From contig JALTCK010000064.1 in the NCBI GenBank assembly GCA_027074805.1, positions 1-7,885 of the forward strand: 7,885 nucleotides of DNA, in the 5' to 3' direction. The notes beneath the pieces were generated by a model. It worked only from the letters and a program-made list of their open reading frames with translations, made no database searches and was not told the origin of the DNA. How positions within the stretch are numbered: the stretch's first letter is position 1; every line of letters starts with the position of its first letter. Source of the DNA: Thermococcus sp. (GTDB lineage Archaea; Methanobacteriota_B; Thermococci; Thermococcales; Thermococcaceae). The position numbers were made by a program, and so were the translations under genes. Below, piece by piece: positions 1-5,191 of this stretch.

Positions 1-88
1 CGGTGTCGCGGGCAAGCTCGACTGCCTCAAGGGCCTTCTCGGCAAGCTCCTGCGGAACCTCAAACTTGACGTAGCTTGGCTTAGCCAT
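1..88 (-). CDS. rpl7ae: Ribosomal protein L7Ae, N-terminal 29 codons (runs off window)
   Basis: The minus-strand frame from the ATG at 86-88 reads MAKPSYVKFEVPQELAEKAL and continues in frame to the window edge. This is the characteristic N-terminus of Thermococcales L7Ae as I remember it. L7Ae is a roughly 123-residue protein that binds kink-turn RNA: it is part of the 50S subunit, of box C/D and H/ACA modification particles, and of archaeal RNase P. The RNA-contacting residues lie outside the window. The start is well placed: GGAGGG lies at 96-101, with a seven-base gap to the ATG, and the earlier ATG at 93-95 is out of frame and hits a stop at once. A TATA-like box lies at 151-158. In Thermococcales I recall this gene being followed by S28e, L24e and nucleoside diphosphate kinase genes, which would be beyond the left edge. 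The leader may carry an autoregulatory element (see separate entries). Confidence 0.93.
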   Translation of the reverse strand, partial: MAKPSYVKFEVPQELAEKALEAVELARDT

Positions 89-96
89 CCTTCATC

Positions 97-146
97 CCTC
101 CGGAATCCTCATCGTTCATCGAGTTTAGCATGCTCGATTCCGGAGG
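97..146. repeat. 11-bp perfect inverted repeat overlapping the L7Ae ribosome-binding site
   Basis: CCTCCGGAATC at 97-107 is exactly complementary to GATTCCGGAGG at 136-146, with 28 bases between. On the minus strand the later arm contains the Shine-Dalgarno GGAGG, so if both arms are transcribed the hairpin would hide the ribosome-binding site. However, the best TATA box (151-158) predicts a transcript start near 128, which would leave the 136-146 arm out of the RNA. In that case the palindrome is more likely a DNA operator spanning the start site. Arm length and perfection make chance unlikely. Confidence 0.7.
104..126 (-). promoter_or_regulatory. Candidate kink-loop (L7Ae-binding) motif in the L7Ae leader
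   Basis: Read as minus-strand RNA, the leader can form a short helix (AACUC at 125-121 against GGAUU at 108-104, with one C-A mismatch and one G-U pair). It is capped by tandem sheared G-A pairs (GA at 120-119 with GA at 110-109), a three-base bulge GAU (113-111) ending in U, and a five-base loop UGAAC. This is the arrangement of a k-loop: helix, two G-A pairs, NNU bulge. It ends three bases before the GGAGGG ribosome-binding site. L7Ae is known in other archaea to repress its own mRNA through a kink-turn in the 5' leader. The fold here is drawn by hand and the helix is imperfect, so this is a hypothesis. Confidence 0.38.
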
Positions 147-150
147 AGGC

Positions 151-158
151 TTTAAAAG
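151..158 (-). promoter_or_regulatory. TATA box of L7Ae
   Basis: The minus strand reads CTTTTAAA here, preceded by a BRE-like GCGAAATC. With the usual archaeal spacing of about 26 bases, transcription would begin around 128, giving a leader of about 40 bases. That is long for Thermococcales and fits a regulated leader. The box lies in the 77-base gap after the upstream gene, so L7Ae can be transcribed on its own. Confidence 0.55.
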
Positions 159-165
159 GATTTCG

Positions 166-1353
166 CTACTTTACTTTCTTTAGAACAATCTCACAGTGCT
201 CTGCACCCATTGCCTCACAAAGAGTCTCCTCCCCTTCCCAACGTTCTCCGGTAGCTTCTGTGAGAAACTGGGCGAAGGCTCCAGCATAATTGGGATGGAG
301 TGGATATGAATAACCCTTCCCTCCTGGAAATAGGTGTTTTCCCCTGATAATCACCGTTGAATTGGAGAACTCGACGAGTTTAAGCTTTCCTCCTCCGCTG
401 GCCAGTGTGAATTTAAAGAGGTCCTCTAAAGCATCCTCAACGCTGATACTGTGTTTCTTCGAGTACTCTCCGTAACCGATGAACTGCTTCTTGCCCCATG
501 TATAAAGTAGTTCCTTTCCATCTTCAGGTCCAAGAAAGTCATAAATGGTCTCTATCAGCCTTCTCTCTGTCTCTTCCTCCCGTACTTGAACGCGCTGGCC
601 CACAAGGTCCCTCAACCAGAGGGTTCCTTCTTCACCCTCTTGGAGTTGGGATTTAATCCCCTCAACGCTCTGGTAGAGTTCCTTTCTCAGGCGTATGCCC
701 ATCTGAGTTCTCGTGTAAGAGAACCTTGGTTCAACAACACGGATGGGGTGGGGTGAGCGTCTGACCTCCACCACACCACCAGTAACCTCTATGATGTACT
801 CAAAAGGGAGTAGTACTGCTGCCAGGTGAGATTTCTCAAAAACGTCGGCATAAACAGCAACGAAGACAGTCTTTCCAAGGGACTTGGCAGATCTAACGAG
901 CCTTACGATGGCCCTTATATAGCTTTTTGAATCGGAGTGAAGAACGTATTGTGAGGCAACATCATCTATGGCTAGAATATCGTATTTGCCTTGCCGGAGG
1001 GTTTCTTTTATAATGGCAGTTGTTATGCCCAGATCGAGTGGGTTTGGAAGAACATTCTCTCCCCTGCTCTCGTGCTCATAGAGGTTGGAGTAACCGTCCA
1101 GCACGGTAAGGGATTTTCCTAAAAAAGTCCCGTAGTTCACGCCGTGATCTTTAAGTTCCTTCAGGAGCGTGGAAAGCGGCTGTCTGAAATCGACCACGAG
1201 AACCCTCTTATCCTCCCTGAGAGCCTCCAGAACAGCTTGGTACATTAGAATAACGTTGTCGTATTCAATTGATCCCACGAAGGCAACACTTGATCCCTCT
1301 TCCACCCCACCCCCAAGGATGTCATCCAGATATTTCACCCCCAGTGATATCAT
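166..1353 (-). CDS. Degenerate RecA/KaiC-like protein with C-terminal V4R domain
   Basis: The protein has 395 residues from ATG 1351-1353. I prefer this start over the GTG at 1360-1362 because GGTGGTG just upstream makes a good ribosome-binding site. Residues 1-230 follow the RecA/KaiC-like fold: an opening like KaiC (LGVKYLDDILGGGVEEGS), then GSIEYDN at 27-33 where the Walker A lysine loop should be, and ILAIDD at 126-131 as a Walker B-like strand. The essential Gly-Lys-Thr is absent, so nucleotide hydrolysis is unlikely. The last 130 or so residues look like a V4R (4-vinyl reductase) small-ligand sensing domain, ending in the typical CEAMGAEHC (Cys379, Cys387). I infer a soluble ligand-sensing or scaffold protein; its partner and ligand are unknown. 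It has its own TATA box at 1389-1394 and lies 77 bases upstream of L7Ae. Confidence 0.8.
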   Translation of the reverse strand: MISLGVKYLDDILGGGVEEGSSVAFVGSIEYDNVILMYQAVLEALREDKRVLVVDFRQPLSTLLKELKDHGVNYGTFLGKSLTVLDGYSNLYEHESRGENVLPNPLDLGITTAIIKETLRQGKYDILAIDDVASQYVLHSDSKSYIRAIVRLVRSAKSLGKTVFVAVYADVFEKSHLAAVLLPFEYIIEVTGGVVEVRRSPHPIRVVEPRFSYTRTQMGIRLRKELYQSVEGIKSQLQEGEEGTLWLRDLVGQRVQVREEETERRLIETIYDFLGPEDGKELLYTWGKKQFIGYGEYSKKHSISVEDALEDLFKFTLASGGGKLKLVEFSNSTVIIRGKHLFPGGKGYSYPLHPNYAGAFAQFLTEATGERWEGEETLCEAMGAEHCEIVLKKVK

Positions 1354-1388
1354 TTTCACCACCTAATGATTCTTCAGTTGCCTTTTTC

Positions 1389-1394
1389 TTATAA
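1389..1394 (-). promoter_or_regulatory. TATA box of the KaiC-like/V4R gene
   Basis: The minus strand reads AAAGGTTATAAG, a good TATA box with a purine-rich BRE. The predicted start is near 1366, giving a leader of about a dozen bases that includes the GGTGGTG ribosome-binding site. This supports the ATG at 1353 as the start. Confidence 0.6.
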
Positions 1395-1416
1395 CCTTTG
1401 TGTGTGGTACGAGGTT

Positions 1417-1429
1417 GCATTGTTAATGC
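1417..1429. repeat. Small perfect palindrome GCATT-GTT-AATGC upstream of a TATA box
   Basis: GCATT and AATGC are exact inverted arms around GTT. The element sits about two helical turns upstream of the TATA box of the KaiC-like/V4R gene, where archaeal activators or repressors often bind. It could be an operator, but five-base arms also arise by chance. Confidence 0.3.
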
Positions 1430-1453
1430 TGCTTCCCAGAATAACAACGCACA

Positions 1454-1509
1454 GTTGGGAACAATAGTAAACCACAATATCAGCAGCGGCCAAGTTCGTC
1501 ATTCCCAAC
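1454..1509. repeat. 8-bp inverted repeat GTTGGGAA / TTCCCAAC
   Basis: GTTGGGAA (1454-1461) and TTCCCAAC (1502-1509) are exact complements separated by 40 bases. A further TTCCCA lies at 1433-1438. The 199-base gap 1354-1552 that contains them holds no credible gene. It contains the promoter of the gene to the left and the T-rich 3' end of the gene to the right. Confidence 0.35.
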
Positions 1510-1520
1510 GGGTCAGCGGG

Positions 1521-1536
1521 ATAAAAGAAGGAAAGA
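1521..1536 (-). terminator. Pyrimidine-rich 3' end after the zinc-ribbon gene
   Basis: Sense (minus) strand reads TCTTTCCTTCTTTTAT beginning 16 bases after the stop codon. T-rich sense tracts without a stable hairpin are sufficient for termination in Thermococcales, so this is the likely end of the transcript from the zinc-ribbon gene. Confidence 0.45.
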
Positions 1537-1552
1537 CCTCATCACCGGCGCT

Positions 1553-2167
1553 TCACTTCGACTCCTTCGCGTAGCCGCGGTAGATTTCGAGGCTCCTCTT
1601 AGCTCTCGCGCGCGGTATCTGGTGGCCCATTATGGCGACGATCTCATCCGCTTTCGCCTTGCCGTGGTGGAGCATCTTCCTCTCTGTCTTTATCTTCTCG
1701 ACCTTGAAGGTGTAGCCGCCGACCTCGAGGACCTCTCCAACCACGAACTCCTCGTTCCTTGGCACTTTAACCTTGAAGGCCTGCGTGAGGCCCTTCGGGA
1801 GGTAGATGGAGACCTTGATGACCTTCGGATAGGTCAGACTCTCGCCCCAGAGGGTCTTGATATCCCCTATCTTGGCTTTCTCGACGCGCTTGTCGCCTTC
1901 AAGCTCTATCCCAGTAATCCTGACCTCATCTTCCTCGGTCTCGACTACGTCGCCGACTTTGATCTCTTCCCCCTCGGGGAGTTCTGCTTCAGTTTTAAAG
2001 CTCCTCTCATGCTTGCTTATGATAATCGGAACCTTGACGAGCTTTGGCAGCGTAATGTGCCATACGTTGCCGCACTCGTTGCACTTAAGGGTAAGCTCCC
2101 TTCCCCTCTCCTTGATGACCTCAACGTCATCGCTACCGCACTCGGGACAGATAAACCACTCTTCCAT
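1553..2167 (-). CDS. Archaeal zinc-ribbon protein, COG1326/HVO_0476 type
   Basis: The protein has 204 residues from ATG 2165-2167. An in-frame GTG at 2174-2176 is possible but lies inside the GGTGAG ribosome-binding site and at the predicted transcript start. The N-terminus is a zinc ribbon with two CxxC knuckles (Cys7/Cys10 in CPEC, Cys29/Cys32 in CNEC). The rest is rich in beta strands and charged residues, with turns such as EGEEIKVGDVVE and EEFVVGEVLEVGGYTF that suggest two small beta-barrel repeats, and ends with a basic segment (PRARAKRSLEIYRGYAKESK). Members of this conserved archaeal family are listed as uncharacterised Zn-finger proteins. The ribbon plus beta barrel plus basic tail suggests nucleic-acid binding, but that is inference. 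It has its own TATA box, so it is probably monocistronic. Confidence 0.85.
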   Translation of the reverse strand: MEEWFICPECGSDDVEVIKERGRELTLKCNECGNVWHITLPKLVKVPIIISKHERSFKTEAELPEGEEIKVGDVVETEEDEVRITGIELEGDKRVEKAKIGDIKTLWGESLTYPKVIKVSIYLPKGLTQAFKVKVPRNEEFVVGEVLEVGGYTFKVEKIKTERKMLHHGKAKADEIVAIMGHQIPRARAKRSLEIYRGYAKESK

Positions 2168-2199
2168 TTCTCTCACCGGAGGGAAGAAGAGGGAAGGCG

Positions 2200-2207
2200 T
2201 TTATAAA
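2200..2207 (-). promoter_or_regulatory. TATA box of the zinc-ribbon gene
   Basis: TTTATAAA is a near-ideal archaeal TATA box about 33 bases ahead of the ATG at 2167. Predicted transcription start is about 2177, giving a leader of roughly ten bases with the GGTGAG site. An initiation there would make the alternative GTG (2176) effectively the first codon, which is why the ATG is preferred. Confidence 0.75.
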
Positions 2208-2239
2208 GGTGTTCTTCTCGAAGAGCACTATTCGCTGGA

Positions 2240-2297
2240 AATTGCAAACTTGGATTGACCATTTTCAAAAAATTTGGTCAACTCGAGTTTGCCAATT
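2240..2297. terminator. 58-base imperfect inverted repeat at the 3' end of the membrane regulator gene
   Basis: Outer arms AATTGCAAACT (2240-2250) and AGTTTGCCAATT (2286-2297) pair fully apart from one bulged C. After a 4x4 mismatch, inner arms TTGACCA (2255-2261) and TGGTCAA (2275-2281) pair perfectly. The loop carries six A on the plus strand (2267-2272), which is six T in the sense RNA. The right arm overlaps the stop codon at 2296-2298. Its place suggests a terminator or an RNA-end stabiliser for the regulator transcript. The symmetry would equally suit a dimeric regulator, since the promoter of the next gene begins only about 33 bases away. Confidence 0.6.
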
Positions 2298-3261
2298 ACT
2301 CCTTCAGAAAAACTCTGTAGGTTCTCCCTTCCTTAACGCGCGTGATTAACCCCTTTTCCTCCATCTCACGGAGGATTATGCTAACCTTGGCCTTCGAGAC
2401 GCCCAGTTTTCCAGCCAACTCGCTCTGGAGAACCGGTCCTTCCTTCAGAATCGCTAATATCTTCTCCTCGTCGGTCCTGAGGTGGGCGCGCTCTTCACCT
2501 TTCTTCCTCTCCCTGTACAGGATGTAGCCGTAAACGGCACCTCCACCGATTACGAGGCCCGCTATGAAGAGTCCAGCGTAGAGAAGAGGTGACGGCTGTT
2601 TCGGTGGCTTTATCTCGCCTGAAAAGCCAACTATGAAGTAGAACTCCTCTCCGGCGCGGACGTTCTGTCTGCTCCACTCGAGGAGAAGCCTCGTCGTTGA
2701 GCTTTCCACCCTGTCGGGGGAGGGGATTATGGGCGAGAGAACGGCGTAGCCCTTCGGAACGACAAGCTGAACGTGGAAAAGGCCGACAGGCTGGCTGAAC
2801 TTGACGTAGTAGGTGAACTGCTGCTTTCCCCCCGTCTCTGTTATCATTCCCCGCGTTGTGAAGGTCAGGCGTATTTTCGCACTCTCACCGGGTCCCAGCA
2901 GGGGGAAGCTCATATAGATCGCGTTCGTCCCACCGAGGACCTCTCCAACGGTAACGTTCACCGGAACCGTCGTGTTGCCGCGCTCCATAACCGCCTTCGG
3001 GTTCTCCACGGGATAATCGGTGTATATCACGTATCGGGTCAGGTTAGAGTGGGATGTCAGGTCTATCTCAACTGTCTCCCGTATGTTATCGGGAGCCACC
3101 ACATCAAAATAGACCGCGTAGGCGTTTATCTCGTAGTCGTACTCCTGGGCAATAGCTGGAGGAAAGGCGTGAAAAAGGAACGATGAGATGAGGAGGGCGA
3201 GGACTAACCCGATTAAAGCTGGCTTCCTTCCTCGGGGTTTTTGATTTTCAACAGTGGGCAT
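2296..3261 (-). CDS. Membrane-anchored winged-helix transcription regulator with outside sensor domain (COG2512 type)
   Basis: The protein has 321 residues from ATG 3259-3261; in-frame starts further upstream would add unconvincing sequence lying wholly inside the neighbour. Residues 15-37 form a signal or anchor helix with a possible cleavage after Ala-Ile-Ala (residues 36-38). Residues 40-220 are a beta-rich domain expected outside the membrane, with three N-glycosylation sequons (Asn73, Asn96, Asn102). A second membrane helix spans about 226-249 and is followed by the positive stop YRERKK. Residues 263-319 form a cytoplasmic winged helix (ILAILKEGPVLQSELAGKLG, then a recognition helix SKAKVSIILREMEEKGL and a wing). 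This is a one-component signal transducer: an outside sensor tied to an inside DNA-binding domain. It overlaps the reductase gene by 49 bases and has no visible promoter of its own, so it is probably co-transcribed and coupled with it. Confidence 0.82.
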   Translation of the reverse strand: MPTVENQKPRGRKPALIGLVLALLISSFLFHAFPPAIAQEYDYEINAYAVYFDVVAPDNIRETVEIDLTSHSNLTRYVIYTDYPVENPKAVMERGNTTVPVNVTVGEVLGGTNAIYMSFPLLGPGESAKIRLTFTTRGMITETGGKQQFTYYVKFSQPVGLFHVQLVVPKGYAVLSPIIPSPDRVESSTTRLLLEWSRQNVRAGEEFYFIVGFSGEIKPPKQPSPLLYAGLFIAGLVIGGGAVYGYILYRERKKGEERAHLRTDEEKILAILKEGPVLQSELAGKLGVSKAKVSIILREMEEKGLITRVKEGRTYRVFLKE

Positions 3262-5108
3262 ACGTCCATACACTCCCTGCAGTGGGTGCAGAGGTCGTAG
3301 TTCACCACTATCTTCCTGCTCCTCGGGTCTATGCTGAGCGCGCCCTCGGGGCACTTACCGACGCAGACACCGCATCCAACGCACTCGTAGGCGCGCTTGA
3401 CGAGGTAGTAGGCCTGAACTCCCTCTTTGAAGTCCTTGGTGTAAGCCCCGTCCTCCCTAAAGACCACGTCGCCCGCTCTTATGTAGTTTTCGCCCTCCTC
3501 GACCTCACCGAGTATCGGTGCGACCTCGCGTATCCTGTCGAGGTTGACAATCGTATTGAAGCGGACGGTGAAGATTCCATCCTCTGTCTCCAATATCGAG
3601 TACTTGACAGGCTCCCAGGAGCGCTCCTCGGGGACCTCGGCGCCAAGCTCCCTCGCTATCGCCTTCTCACCCTTGCTGAGCTTCTTCCACCGCCAGAAGC
3701 CGTAGGTTATCCACTCCTCCGGCATGTTAAAGCGCTTCCCCCAGCGCTTAAGCTCGTTCTCCCACCTGCTCCAGAGTTCGGGCTTCTCCTCCTTCAGCGT
3801 GTAGATCTCGGCGAGTGAAGCGCTGGGACAGAGGAAGCAGCCTATCCTATCCAGGCGGTCTTCGTAGAGCGGGTTGTACTTAAGCCCGCGGGAGAATATG
3901 TAGAGCCAGACCTCCAGCGCGCGCCAGTGGAATATCGGCGATGCCCCTGTCTCGTTCGGCACCCAGGGGTTCCTCCACACGCGGGGCTGTTTAAAGCGCT
4001 TTATGCTCTCGTACTTCCTCTGGCCGACGAACATGAGAACTCCCTGAGGGTAGTTCTCCTTTATTGTCATCGTTATTGGGCCGAGCTTGGTAACTTTACA
4101 GCACCAGCGGTAGTCCCTTCCGGGCGGCGAGAAGACGTGTATGGCCCTCCAGAATGCATCTCCCGCATCGGCGACGATGAACTTTATCCCCTTCGGCTCA
4201 AGCTCCTTCTTCAGTTCCTCGACGTGTTCAATCGTTTCAGGGAACTCTATGCCGGTGTTGTTGAAGAAGACGGTGAAGCCCTCGTCTCCGAACTCCTCAA
4301 GCGCCAGCCCAAGGACCGCTAAGCTGTCCTTTCCGCCGGAGAAGGCCACCGCGACCGGAAGGTCCGAATACCTGTTCGCGGTCTTCCTCATGAAGCGCCT
4401 CGCTTCCTCCACTTTTTTCTCCAGCTCGATGCTGTTGGCATGGAGGACGTCCTCCATCGTTGCTCTCTTGCCCTCGCGGTAGTTGACCGACTTCTGCCTT
4501 CTCACCTTCACGCCGGTGCCGCGTTCTTTGTTCGCCAGTCCCTCGTAGTCCTTCTTCGCTATACCAGTAGCGATGACCTCTCCGTCCTCTGAGACGAGGA
4601 TGACGTCGTCTCCCCTTTTTATGCTCGGCTCGGCCTCGATTACCCCAACGGGAAGGAGGTTGGAGCCGTTCAGGATGGGTTCAACCGCGCCCCTGTCAAC
4701 GATTATCCACTTATTCATATTCTTCTTAAAGCGCTTCCAGAGGGCTATGGCGCCCTCCACCTTGAGGCCCGGCTTCCACCTCAGCTCGAGCGGGTCGAAG
4801 CGCACCCAGCCGAAGACGTAGCCGTCGAGGATTATCTCATAGACGTCGTCCTCGCCGGGGGTCTTGTTGAGGAGGACTATCTTACCGTCAAAGATCTCGC
4901 CGACATCGACGCCGTAGTGCTCCTTGAAGACTGAGCGGATGAACTCGATGTCCTTCTCGAATGCGAAGCGCAGATCGCCGGGCGGCGTTACCTTGAGCCT
5001 GAAAACCTTCTCCTTTCCGTGAACCGCACAGCTATCGCCGATGAGCGGGACGTTGCACTCCTCACACCAGTTGATGTAAGCCTTACCGAGATAGACCGGC
5101 CTTCCCAT
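3213..5108 (-). CDS. Zinc ribbon-PUA-PAPS reductase family-ferredoxin fusion protein
   Basis: The protein has 631 residues from ATG 5106-5108, with GGTGA upstream and a TATA box at 5142-5149; the GTG at 5115-5117 is rejected because it lies within that site. Domains in order: a zinc ribbon at the N-terminus (Cys15, Cys18, Cys27, His30); a PUA-like RNA-binding domain at about 134-205; the PAPS reductase/N-type ATP pyrophosphatase domain at about 245-445 with P-loop SGGKDS (257-262); and a two-cluster [4Fe-4S] ferredoxin at about 573-620 (CVGCGVCVGKCP and CTHCRECMDVCP). The core also has Cys-Cys (336-337) and CFLC (424-427), the CC...CxxC pattern that binds a [4Fe-4S] cluster in APS reductases. 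The C-terminal catalytic cysteine motif of true APS/PAPS reductases is not seen. The PUA domain suggests RNA sulfuration or other RNA chemistry rather than sulfate assimilation; that is inference. Length and fusion match known archaeal proteins of this type (MJ0066-like, from memory). Confidence 0.88.
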   Translation of the reverse strand: MGRPVYLGKAYINWCEECNVPLIGDSCAVHGKEKVFRLKVTPPGDLRFAFEKDIEFIRSVFKEHYGVDVGEIFDGKIVLLNKTPGEDDVYEIILDGYVFGWVRFDPLELRWKPGLKVEGAIALWKRFKKNMNKWIIVDRGAVEPILNGSNLLPVGVIEAEPSIKRGDDVILVSEDGEVIATGIAKKDYEGLANKERGTGVKVRRQKSVNYREGKRATMEDVLHANSIELEKKVEEARRFMRKTANRYSDLPVAVAFSGGKDSLAVLGLALEEFGDEGFTVFFNNTGIEFPETIEHVEELKKELEPKGIKFIVADAGDAFWRAIHVFSPPGRDYRWCCKVTKLGPITMTIKENYPQGVLMFVGQRKYESIKRFKQPRVWRNPWVPNETGASPIFHWRALEVWLYIFSRGLKYNPLYEDRLDRIGCFLCPSASLAEIYTLKEEKPELWSRWENELKRWGKRFNMPEEWITYGFWRWKKLSKGEKAIARELGAEVPEERSWEPVKYSILETEDGIFTVRFNTIVNLDRIREVAPILGEVEEGENYIRAGDVVFREDGAYTKDFKEGVQAYYLVKRAYECVGCGVCVGKCPEGALSIDPRSRKIVVNYDLCTHCRECMDVCPLLKIKNPEEGSQL

Positions 5109-5141
5109 TTCTCTCACCCAAGGCGAGAAAGGAGCTGGAGG

Positions 5142-5149
5142 TTTATAAG
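5142..5149 (-). promoter_or_regulatory. TATA box of the reductase-regulator unit
   Basis: The minus strand reads CTTATAAA about 35-41 bases ahead of the ATG at 5108. The predicted start near 5119 gives a leader of about ten bases with GGGTGAG. It probably drives both the reductase fusion and the overlapping membrane regulator. Confidence 0.65.
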
Positions 5150-5191
5150 TTGGGCGGTTGGACCACTTCCAGAGTTATCCTCTCAGAATTA

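Noticed and set aside
1480..1545. Box C/D-like sRNA on the minus strand: GTGATGA (1539-1545), CTGA (1513-1516), ATGACGA (1496-1502), CTGA (1480-1483), with a 12-base C'-D spacer
   Set aside because: The C-D' spacer is 22 bases and the D'-C' spacer is 10, unlike compact archaeal sRNAs. There is no terminal stem, C' has a mismatch, and the T-rich terminator of the upstream gene falls inside. Short boxes like these occur by chance; small-RNA sequencing would settle it.
1622..2206. Long plus-strand open frame opposite the zinc-ribbon gene
   Set aside because: It is antisense to a gene with clear zinc-ribbon motifs, has no promoter or ribosome-binding site, and its composition is that of a mirror frame in GC-biased sequence.
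3262..3354. Longer version of the membrane regulator starting further upstream
   Set aside because: The added 31 residues lie wholly inside the ferredoxin-coding part of the neighbour and are not expected before a signal or anchor helix. The ATG at 3259-3261 leaves a sensible short charged N-terminus before the first membrane helix.
3282..4322. Several plus-strand open frames opposite the reductase gene
   Set aside because: The minus strand here encodes intact P-loop, cluster-cysteine and ferredoxin motifs; the opposite frames show no domain and no start signals.
3213..5108. Sulfate-assimilation PAPS reductase proper
   Set aside because: No ATP sulfurylase, APS kinase or sulfite reductase gene is nearby, the terminal catalytic cysteine motif is missing, and the PUA and zinc-ribbon domains point to RNA.
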